A stretch of DNA of 20,617 bases from a virus, in the IMG/VR virus record IMGVR_UViG_3300044516_000950, positions 1 through 20,617 of that record; one strand, 5' to 3'. The notes beneath the pieces are model-generated. The model was not told the DNA's origin. It did not search any database and worked only from the letters and a program-made list of their open reading frames with translations. Shown here piece after piece: positions 12,291 through 17,840 of the stretch (position 1 is its first letter; each line of letters opens with the position of its first letter). A program made the position numbers and the translations under genes.

Positions 12291-12554
12291 GCAGCACCCA
12301 CAGCATGGCGCGTCCTCACAGCGCCCAGCCCGGTTGCGGATGCCACGCCAGCCTGAGGACGTGACGACGCCGTAGGATGTTGCGTTGCCGCGCGACCAGG
12401 CGAGTGCCTCGTTAAGGTCGCTGGATGGTTCAGCTCCGGCTGTGCAGTCAGGACAGAGGACGGCCCAGCCACGGCGGGTACGGGAGAGAGTGCCGGCCTG
12501 GGCTGGCACAGTGGTGCAGCATTCGCTGCAATTGGCGGGGTATCGGTTTTTCAT
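12282..12554 (-). CDS. Zinc-ribbon-containing small protein of the minus-strand block (90 aa)
   Basis: Leftward from ATG 12554 to a stop at 12282-12284. The N-terminus has a zinc-ribbon pattern, NCSECCTTVPAQAGTLSRTR then GWAVLCPDC, with CxxC pairs about 22 residues apart, as in many small phage ribbon proteins. Residues 40-75 are Ser/Ala/Gly-rich, and the tail is again Cys-rich (CEDAPCCGCCAF), which is odd. The ATG 12605 further upstream would add residues encoded by the AT-rich repeat (KFEFEIRISKTKT), so I reject it as the start. Function unknown; nucleic-acid binding is possible. Confidence 0.65.
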   Translation of the reverse strand: MKNRYPANCSECCTTVPAQAGTLSRTRRGWAVLCPDCTAGAEPSSDLNEALAWSRGNATSYGVVTSSGWRGIRNRAGRCEDAPCCGCCAF

Positions 12555-12845
12555 GTGTGTGTTGGTTTTGGTTTTGCTTATCCGAATTTCAAATTCAAAT
12601 TTCAAATTTAAATTCTAAACTCGGATTTCAAAATCAAAATTGGTTTTCTAAATTCAAATTTCAAAAAAGGTTTTTGCTTTGGGGAATCGAGAGCCGAAAA
12701 CGGCCTGGGTGATGCGACGATGCGGGTGCTGGGTATGGGTGCGTATTGGTGCGAAAAAGCGTCAAAAGACGGCGCCTTTCAGACCAAAGATACTAGAAAA
12801 GGTTGAAACGGAGAAGGTTAAGGCATAGGGAAAAGGCGCAAAAGA
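12555..12845 (-). promoter_or_regulatory. Non-coding leader with AT-rich repeats and GC-rich segment
   Basis: This 290-nt gap between minus-strand genes holds the AT-rich repeats at 12581-12670 (including the 21-nt identity with 11499-11519) next to the start of the 12554 gene. Further away are a G-rich stretch with GGGTGC repeats (about 12719-12754) and small hairpins GCCGAAAACGGC and CGTCAAAAGACG. It probably contains the promoter and leader of the left part of the block; no consensus promoter is obvious. Confidence 0.45.
12581..12670. repeat. AT-rich TTTCAAATTCAAATTT repeat cluster
   Basis: Three short runs of the same units: 12586-12606 (identical over 21 nt to 11499-11519), 12627-12645 (TTTCAAAATCAAAATTGG) and 12650-12668 (AAATTCAAATTTCAAAAA). 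The cluster is immediately upstream of a minus-strand start codon. Confidence 0.8.
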
Positions 12846-12870
12846 GCCCCTAGGCGCTGAACCTAGGGGC
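12846..12870 (-). terminator. Rho-independent terminator of the minus-strand operon
   Basis: A perfect 9-bp stem (12846-12854 GCCCCTAGG with 12862-12870 CCTAGGGGC) and 7-nt loop. Reading leftward it is followed by TCTTTTGCGCCTTTT, a T-rich tail. It lies 18 nt after the stop of the minus-strand gene 12888-13094, so it ends the Gp88-containing transcript. Confidence 0.8.
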
Positions 12871-12887
12871 GATTGCTTGGCAAGGGG

Positions 12888-13094
12888 TTAGAGTATGCCT
12901 CTCATGATGTCCCGATATAAACGACGGTTTTCGGTGTGTAACTCGCGGCAAGCGCGCGCAAACTGTACTCGCCAGGATAGGCGCTGAGCTTGCCAAAATT
13001 CGGGTTTTAGACGGCTTATAGCGTAGCAGAGCACCTCTCGGTGCGAGTCTGCTACGTTACAGCGTGAAACGATGGAAAAGAGGGCGGTTTTCAT
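12888..13094 (-). CDS. Small basic helical protein (68 aa), minus strand
   Basis: Leftward from ATG 13094, whose first base is shared with the stop of the Gp88-like gene (TAATG overlap), to the stop at 12888. The 68 residues (MKTALFSIVSRCNVADSHRE, ... RACRELHTENRRLYRDIMRG) are Arg-rich and helical. Translational coupling suggests it works with, or is controlled with, the Gp88-like protein. I do not recognise a family. A terminator follows directly. Confidence 0.65.
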   Translation of the reverse strand: MKTALFSIVSRCNVADSHREVLCYAISRLKPEFWQAQRLSWRVQFARACRELHTENRRLYRDIMRGIL

Positions 13095-13699
13095 TAATGG
13101 AGTCTGTAGGTGACCGTTTGAACGCTCTTATCCCAACAGTTGCGACAGTCGCCGCACTTGTTGCCCTGCGCAGGCGCAGGACAGGTCCCCTCCGTTGATG
13201 AGACTTCGCTGGTGGTAAGGCCCATATGCTGCGCGAGACTGTTAGGGCCAGCTTTATCTACCATGTAAGCGGAAAGACGCACAGTAAGGTTAGCTGGAAA
13301 CGGGCCGTAGAGCTCGAAATACTCACTGACAATCCCATACTCTTTAGTCGGGAGCCAGAATTGTATTTCAGGCAACGCTAGAGCAATGCGAACGATACTT
13401 TTGAGCGTTTTTAGAGACTGTAAGTCGCCACTATCGAACCATCGAAAATATCCGCTTTTCTCTGTACTGCGGATTTTTTCGATCATCGCTGGCACCCATT
13501 GGGGCGAGTCCATTAGGGCGAGACGCTCTTGCAAGGCACGCTGCACGTTAGGCATGCGATAAAAGCCGGATAAGGCATAGCAGCCATGGCATACAGAGCC
13601 AGCGACTTGAGCGAGCTTACTGCCCGTTTTGCATGCTAAAGCGGGTACTGACCAGCCTTGGCAAGGCATCTTTGATGGTTGTGAGAGGGTGAGTTTCAT
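13094..13699 (-). CDS. Gp88-like phage protein, Cys-rich
   Basis: 201 residues from ATG 13699, leftward. It has the pattern of the phage 'gene product 88' family: an N-terminal SVPALACKTGSKLAQVAGSV segment leading to CHGCYA (36-41), then NVQRALQERL, a core with YFRWFDSGDLQSLKTLKSIV and IALALPEIQFWLPTKEY, and a C-terminal Cys cluster (CPAP...CGDCRNCW). Seven or more Cys suggest bound metal or an iron-sulphur cluster; the 'FRWFDSGD' segment is typical. The biochemical role of the family is not established to my knowledge. It starts a small minus-strand operon ended by a strong terminator. Confidence 0.75.
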   Translation of the reverse strand: MKLTLSQPSKMPCQGWSVPALACKTGSKLAQVAGSVCHGCYALSGFYRMPNVQRALQERLALMDSPQWVPAMIEKIRSTEKSGYFRWFDSGDLQSLKTLKSIVRIALALPEIQFWLPTKEYGIVSEYFELYGPFPANLTVRLSAYMVDKAGPNSLAQHMGLTTSEVSSTEGTCPAPAQGNKCGDCRNCWDKSVQTVTYRLH

Positions 13700-13734
13700 A
13701 TGTTGCGTGTTTGTAGTGTGTTAGGTTGCTGAGG

Positions 13735-13878
13735 TTATTTTTGCTTGCTTTTGCGGTAGTCGAAATAGACTGAAAGCCAAAGGGTTGCGGTTATAAGCGC
13801 GCATCCTCCCATAAGAAGGAAAAGGCACAAGCGGGTATAAGCCGCGAACTCTAAGGCGTTCATATCGTGGACGTTCAT
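13735..13878 (-). CDS. Small single-span membrane protein (47 aa), minus strand
   Basis: Leftward from ATG 13878 to TAA at 13735-13737. The 47 residues start MNVHDMNALEFAAYTR, contain one hydrophobic helix (LCLFLLMGGCALITATLWLS) and end with a basic YFDYRKSKQK. An alternative start is the ATG at 13863. It is the first gene of the minus-strand operon, 35 nt before the Gp88-like gene. Function unknown. Confidence 0.6.
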   Translation of the reverse strand: MNVHDMNALEFAAYTRLCLFLLMGGCALITATLWLSVYFDYRKSKQK

Positions 13879-14050
13879 AAGCTGAGTTGGGTTGGTTAAG
13901 GTTGAACTAACAGTGGCGAGACTAGCGTTTCGGTATAGCGTGGCAATAAAAAAGAGAAGATGGGCAAAGAAAAAAGCATGAGTGTGACAGCTTGGCGAGC
14001 TCGCGACTGTCGCGACTGTGGTACGGCGAGAGCGAAAGCGGCGGCGCTAT

Positions 14051-14088
14051 TGCAAGTGAGTTGCGTTAGCGTAGTGCAAGTAAGTTGC
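14051..14088 (+). repeat. Direct repeat TGCAAGTRAGTTGC, two copies 24 nt apart
   Basis: Copies at 14051-14064 and 14075-14088 differ at one base. They lie upstream of the minus-strand operon start and could be operator or iteron-like protein-binding sites. Confidence 0.7.
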
Positions 14089-14522
14089 AATAAGGTGAAG
14101 AAAATGCGTTACGCCCCCAGCGTCACACGAAAGCACCGCGCGCCCGCGCCCGCGCCCGGTACGCCCGCCCATCGTCCCAGCATCGCCCTTTTGACGTTCC
14201 CCGACGCACGTTTTGACGATCCCGACACCCTACGTTTAGCCGACCCCTGTAAGCCGTTGAGCTCGAGCACCTTGCCAATAACTGAATACTATGTACGTCA
14301 TATGGAACGGGGTTTTTACTCTGTAAAACCGGCGATAGGGGGGGCGGGGGGCCGACCTGTTATTACGACGGCGACGGCGACGCATTCCCCCCCTCAGACT
14401 TTTTTTCGCCAACTGGCCCCCTTCGCGCTTGCGTGTACCCGTCGCCATGCTACATTCCCCTACGTCGTCCAAGACACCTCGGCTTCCGTGTTTCCCTTCT
14501 GGGGCGCACGTTGGCCACACTA

Positions 14523-14562
14523 AGCCCGTTGCGCCTTGAGGAGCGTAGCGGGCTTTCTCTTT
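14523..14562 (+). terminator. Rho-independent terminator, plus strand
   Basis: AGCCCG (14523-14528) pairs with CGGGCT (14549-14554); the interior adds weaker pairing around GCGCC-TTGA-GGAGC. The stem is followed by TTTCTCTTT (14554-14562). It implies a plus-strand transcript entering from the left through 14.0-14.5 kb. Confidence 0.65.
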
Positions 14563-14577
14563 CCCCGCCTTGCACGC

Positions 14578-14594
14578 TACACTGCGCTAGTGTA
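14578..14594 (+). promoter_or_regulatory. Inverted repeat TACACT-N5-AGTGTA before the 14609 gene
   Basis: A perfect 6-bp inverted repeat with a 5-nt spacer, ending 14 nt before the ATG at 14609. A possible operator; overlapping promoter elements (TTGCAC at 14570) are weak. Confidence 0.35.
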
Positions 14595-14608
14595 CCGTTG
14601 GTGTCACT

Positions 14609-15016
14609 ATGACAATCAAGTACACACTAAGCGAGAAAACGGTTAAGCAGCATCTTGGTCCGGCGTATCGGCCCATGTCGTACAAGCTCGGGGAGGACTA
14701 CATCGAGCGGAAGTGCTTTCGCAGCTTCAAGCGCATCTATCGTAGCGACCTGTTGGATGGCACGCTGCCCGGTGAAGTGGCCGAGCAAAGCGCCTCTGAG
14801 CCGCAAGCGGACGTGCCGGCTCAAGTAGAAGCGCCCCATGTTGCGGAACCTGTGCAGAGTGGGGTAAGTGTGGAGCAGAAGATTGTCAGGTTGTATCCGA
14901 ACCGGCGCTGGGTGCAGACGGACAAGGAGGAACAAGTGTTTGTGGGGCTCAAGGGACTCAATCTTAAGTGCGGTCAAATCATTCGGGTTAAGAACAAGAC
15001 GCTATGCATAAGATGA
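14609..15016 (+). CDS. Two-part protein of unknown function (135 aa)
   Basis: ATG 14609 is the first start after the inverted repeat. Residues 1-52 are basic (MTIKYTLSEKTVKQHLGPAY ... CFRSFKRIYRSDLL). Residues 53-92 are a Glu/Pro/Ala/Val linker (EQSASEPQADVPAQVEAPHV). Residues 93-135 form a basic beta-rich C-terminus (LYPNRRWVQTDKEEQVFVGL...IIRVKNKTLCIR). It looks like two small nucleic-acid-binding parts joined by a flexible linker, but no family is recognised. It overlaps the next gene by 13 nt and is probably transcribed as a two-gene unit ending at 15260. Confidence 0.65.
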   Translation: MTIKYTLSEKTVKQHLGPAYRPMSYKLGEDYIERKCFRSFKRIYRSDLLDGTLPGEVAEQSASEPQADVPAQVEAPHVAEPVQSGVSVEQKIVRLYPNRRWVQTDKEEQVFVGLKGLNLKCGQIIRVKNKTLCIR

Positions 15017-15207
15017 CGCTCAAGGACAAGTTGGCGGTATATGACAAGCTCGAAAGGCTTAAGAGCAAGCTTAAGTCGCTTATGTTCGCATTAAGCGCAG
15101 GTTATGTTCTGCATATCGCGCTTAAGTGGTGCTTAAGCCTGGTGAACGCGCAAGAGATGCAGCTTAACACCTTTGAGTTGGCTATACTTTGGATCATCTG
15201 TTCTTAA
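15004..15207 (+). CDS. Small membrane-associated protein (67 aa)
   Basis: 67 residues from ATG 15004 (a second start is ATG 15013). A basic helix (KMTLKDKLAVYDKLERLKSK) is followed by a hydrophobic stretch (LMFALSAGYVLHIALKWCLS) and a hydrophobic C-terminus (FELAILWIICS). It is likely anchored in the membrane by one or two spans. The gene is unusually rich in GCTTAAG heptamers. A terminator follows 18 nt after the stop. Confidence 0.55.
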   Translation: MHKMTLKDKLAVYDKLERLKSKLKSLMFALSAGYVLHIALKWCLSLVNAQEMQLNTFELAILWIICS

Positions 15208-15224
15208 GCTGAGATCAAGTTCTT

Positions 15225-15264
15225 AGTCACTAGTGATATTCCCCTTCTCTAGTGACTTTCTTTT
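15225..15264 (+). terminator. Rho-independent terminator after the 14609-15207 pair
   Basis: AGTCACTAG (15225-15233) pairs perfectly with CTAGTGACT (15249-15257), loop of 15 nt, followed by TTCTTTTG. It ends the small two-gene unit and isolates it from the terminase leader. Confidence 0.75.
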
Positions 15265-15712
15265 GCTCTAGCTTCGTGTTGCCGTGATAACTGTCGAAGC
15301 GCCAGCTTATCACTCTCGCAGCAGAAGCTGCTGCTCACCGTGGGAGATAAACAATCCGGCAAGGAGAGTTGCGAGTGAGCATAGTACCCCCAAGACTCAG
15401 CATTACTGCCTATCTTGGGGGAGTACTATACAGAAATGAGACTTAACGATCCGTATAAGTGTCGTCGTTTCGTTTCGCAATTACAGTCATGAGTGATGGC
15501 TACCCGTTCGGGAAACTCTTGCCATTCTCGTAGGCGTGACTGTCAGTACTCTGCAACTTTGAGACCGATGCAGATGTTTAATCCAGCTCAAGAGGGATAG
15601 CTGGAACCATTTAATCGCCTGTGCGTCCGATGTTTCAGGTGGTGCAGAGGGTACACGGTCGCCTATTTGACGACACAACAAATATAGGGCATCGTGGAAA
15701 AACGTCAACACT
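15265..15712 (+). ncRNA. Candidate structured leader RNA upstream of the terminase
   Basis: A 448-nt stretch without a credible gene but with many pairable segments. In order: GCTTCG/CGAAGC interlocked with GTGATAA/TTATCAC (a possible H-type pseudoknot, 15271-15313); GCAGCAG/CTGCTGC (15318-15334); a 15-bp hairpin with a 2-nt bulge (15381-15395 with 15413-15429); an 8-bp long-range helix GTGTCGTC/GACGACAC (15459-15466 with 15669-15676) enclosing ACAGTCA/TGACTGT, TCTGCA/TGCAGA and CCAGCT/AGCTGG stems. Some pairings are alternatives to each other. It could be the 5' leader of the late transcript, a separate small RNA, or a packaging-site region; folding and covariation would decide. Confidence 0.4.
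15381..15429 (+). other. Strong 15-bp hairpin without T-tract
   Basis: ATAGTACCCCCAAGA (15381-15395) pairs with 15413-15429, with a 2-nt bulge on the 3' side and a 17-nt loop. No T-run follows on either strand, so it is not an ordinary terminator. Confidence 0.7.
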
Positions 15713-17827
15713 ATGAATGAAGAAAATCAGGAAATTATCGAGAAAGTTTTAGCCTACAAGCTGGAGGATCATCCAATCCTGCCTGCGCCTAATAAGCGGG
15801 AAAGGTTGGCTATGATCCAGAACATTGGCCCGGAGAAGGTGCTTGATCTGTTCCTTATGCGGGAGAACAAGATTAAGGCTGAACAGAACGATCCGATGCG
15901 CTATGGCCACGAACTGGCGCACTGGCCCGACGCGGACAGCCTGCTCAACCGTTTTAACGAGACGGTCATCCTTGGCGGGAATAGATGCCTGGCTGGGGAG
16001 ACGGAGATCACAGATGCCAAGACCGGCAAGAAGCTGCGCGTAGATGCCATCAACAAGCCGTTTCATGTTCTGGCCATAGATGAATCAACCGGGCAGGTTG
16101 TGGTGGCTGAGGCTGAGGTTCCTTTCAAGAAAGAAAATGCGGATCTCTTTGAGGTAAAGACAAACCTTGGCACATCGGTTGTTTGCTCAGGGGCACACCT
16201 TGTTTTGTGCAAAGATAAAACGTGGATGCCTATTTCAAAGCTGTCTACCAGCTCTGAGCTCTTTCATCCATGTGAAGACCTTAAGATAGAGTCAGTGCAA
16301 TTTATACGGAATGACGTTGTGTGGGATTTCACCGTCCCAGTATATCATAACTACATACATGCGGCGATAACCCATCACAATTCAGGAAAAACCGAGTACG
16401 CAGCCAAACGGATGGCTCAAGCGTTCATCGGCACTGACCTGTCCGGCACTACACCCGACTGGATCAAGGAACGCCAGGGTAAACGCAACATCCGCATCTG
16501 GTGTTTGCACACGACCCACATGACCAGCGTGTCAGCACAGCAGAACGTATTCTATAAGTACCTTCCACCAGAGATTCGCAACATTAAACGTACTAATCAT
16601 ACGCAAATTAGTTTTAGCCAAAAGAACGGCTTTAGCGACAATACGGCGGTGTACATGGGCAACCAGATCTGGTTCCTGAACTATGCCCAGGACATTAAGG
16701 TGGTCGAAGGTGGCGAGGTGGACTACGTCTGGTGCGACGAGCTTGTCCCGCAGAACTGGCTGGAGACCCTCCGCTACCGGCTTGTGACACGCTCAGGCAA
16801 GCTGATCGTCACCTTTACGCCGGTGCAAGGGTACACCCAGGTCGTGAAGGAGTACATCAACAGTACCAAGGTCACCGTCAGCCGCCCCTCGCCGCTCTTG
16901 CCCAATAGCAACGTCCTTACCGTACCCAAGGGTGAGATGCCCTACATGGCCGAGAACCTGTACGGACGACACGCCTGCATCTGGTATCATACCGAGCTTA
17001 ACCCGTACAACAACTGGGAACGGATGAAGCAGGAGCTTTCGGGGCGCTCCAGCCACGACATCAAGATCCGCGCTTATGGCTGGGCAGATCAGACGGCTGG
17101 CTCCGAGTTTCCCATGTTTGGTGACCACAACCTGTGGAAGGGGGAGCCGGAAGACTTGATCCCCGAAGGAAGCAACTACATGACCGTTGACCCTGCCGGG
17201 GCGCGGAACTGGTTCATGCTCTGGGGTAGGGTGGATAAATACGGTATACTTTGGGTCTACCGTGAATGGCCCGACCAAAGCTACGGGGAATGGGCGCTCC
17301 CTAGTGACAAGGCCGACGGTCGAGCTGGCCCGGCACAGAAGGCGGGTGCAGGTCGCGGGGTGAACGAGTATACGGACTTGATCTGGAGCCTGGAGACGGC
17401 TGGCGACCGGCGCGAGATGATCGTTGACCGTTGGATTGACCCAAGGACGGCTGGCACGGAGACGATCACCCGTGATGGGGGTGTTACAGTGTTGGACTTG
17501 CTTAATCAGACAGATAATCCACTTATATTTACTCCTGCCGCCGCCATGCCAATTGAAGAGCGGGTGATGTTAATCAATGATCTTTTGTCATGGGATAGAG
17601 AAAAACCAATGGAAAAAGGTGTAAACCATCCCAAGTTAATGGTGCATGAGCGTTGTCAGAACTTGATTTACAGTTTAAAGGAATGGACTGGACAAGATGG
17701 ACAAAAAGGTGCTAGTAAAGATCCAATTGACGCCTTAGGATATATGGTGGTTATGCAGCCACAATACTTCGGCGGTGAACAATGGGAAAAGCAAATGAGG
17801 CAAATGGCTCAAAGCGGCTCTTATTGA
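15713..17827 (+). CDS. terL: Terminase large subunit (packaging ATPase/nuclease) with intein
   Basis: 704 residues, of which 92-223 are an intein; the spliced protein would be 572 residues. ATPase: after splicing GGNR joins SGKT to make Walker A; Walker B is VDYVWCDE (336-343, Asp342-Glu343); the coupling motif is LIVTFTP. Nuclease: Asp493 in TVDPAG, Asp572 in IVDRWIDP and Asp673 in KDPIDALGY form the usual RNase-H-like acidic triad. It pumps DNA into the prohead and cuts it. The portal follows 13 nt downstream. The final third (from about 17480) turns AT-rich with different codon use. No strong ribosome binding site precedes ATG 15713. Confidence 0.9.
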   Translation: MNEENQEIIEKVLAYKLEDHPILPAPNKRERLAMIQNIGPEKVLDLFLMRENKIKAEQNDPMRYGHELAHWPDADSLLNRFNETVILGGNRCLAGETEITDAKTGKKLRVDAINKPFHVLAIDESTGQVVVAEAEVPFKKENADLFEVKTNLGTSVVCSGAHLVLCKDKTWMPISKLSTSSELFHPCEDLKIESVQFIRNDVVWDFTVPVYHNYIHAAITHHNSGKTEYAAKRMAQAFIGTDLSGTTPDWIKERQGKRNIRIWCLHTTHMTSVSAQQNVFYKYLPPEIRNIKRTNHTQISFSQKNGFSDNTAVYMGNQIWFLNYAQDIKVVEGGEVDYVWCDELVPQNWLETLRYRLVTRSGKLIVTFTPVQGYTQVVKEYINSTKVTVSRPSPLLPNSNVLTVPKGEMPYMAENLYGRHACIWYHTELNPYNNWERMKQELSGRSSHDIKIRAYGWADQTAGSEFPMFGDHNLWKGEPEDLIPEGSNYMTVDPAGARNWFMLWGRVDKYGILWVYREWPDQSYGEWALPSDKADGRAGPAQKAGAGRGVNEYTDLIWSLETAGDRREMIVDRWIDPRTAGTETITRDGGVTVLDLLNQTDNPLIFTPAAAMPIEERVMLINDLLSWDREKPMEKGVNHPKLMVHERCQNLIYSLKEWTGQDGQKGASKDPIDALGYMVVMQPQYFGGEQWEKQMRQMAQSGSY
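15986..16381 (+). mobile_element. Mini-intein (132 aa) in the terminase Walker A motif
   Basis: Residues 92-223 of the terminase. It starts with Cys (CLAGETEI, block A), has a block B-like GTSVVCSGAHLVLC with its His, a block F VVWDFTVPVYHNYIHA, and ends in HHN followed by Ser (block G: penultimate His, final Asn, +1 Ser). All residues needed for class 1 splicing are present. At 132 residues there is no room for a homing endonuclease. The insertion lies between Arg and Ser of GGNR/SGKT. The intein DNA has a more AT-rich second half than the adjacent extein. Confidence 0.9.
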
Positions 17828-17840
17828 ACTTTATCTTTCT

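Larger units (their letters stand above)
13879..14608. other. Repeat-rich, largely non-coding control region
   Basis: This stretch separates the minus-strand block from plus-strand genes. It contains a 10-bp palindrome GCGAGCTCGC (13995-14004), a perfect tandem CGCGACTGT (14002-14010 and 14011-14019), two copies of TGCAAGTRAGTTGC 24 nt apart (14051, 14075), a GC-rich CGCCCGCGCCC run near 14140, G-runs near 14338-14350 and a plus-strand terminator at its right side. A 187-codon plus-strand frame (13960-14523) crosses it but encodes low-complexity Pro/Ala/Arg sequence and is probably not a gene, although the terminator begins at its stop. Confidence 0.6.

Noticed and set aside
14236-14520. Minus-strand frame of 94 codons in the control region
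   Set aside because: Arg/Gly-rich translation caused by GC-rich repeats; no ribosome binding site or family resemblance.
13960-14523. 187-codon plus-strand frame as a protein gene
   Set aside because: The composition is low-complexity and unlike the other phage proteins, the region is full of DNA repeats, and the opposite strand is equally open. Kept only as part of the control region and as a finding because of the terminator.
15487-15711. Minus-strand frame of 74 codons in the terminase leader
   Set aside because: No recognisable protein pattern, and it overlaps the arms of several inverted repeats; judged a chance opening.
15265-15712. tRNA or tmRNA gene in the structured leader (for example around GTTCGGGAAAC at 15505)
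   Set aside because: The T-loop-like sequence is not flanked by a pairing 5-bp stem and there is no matching acceptor stem or CCA.
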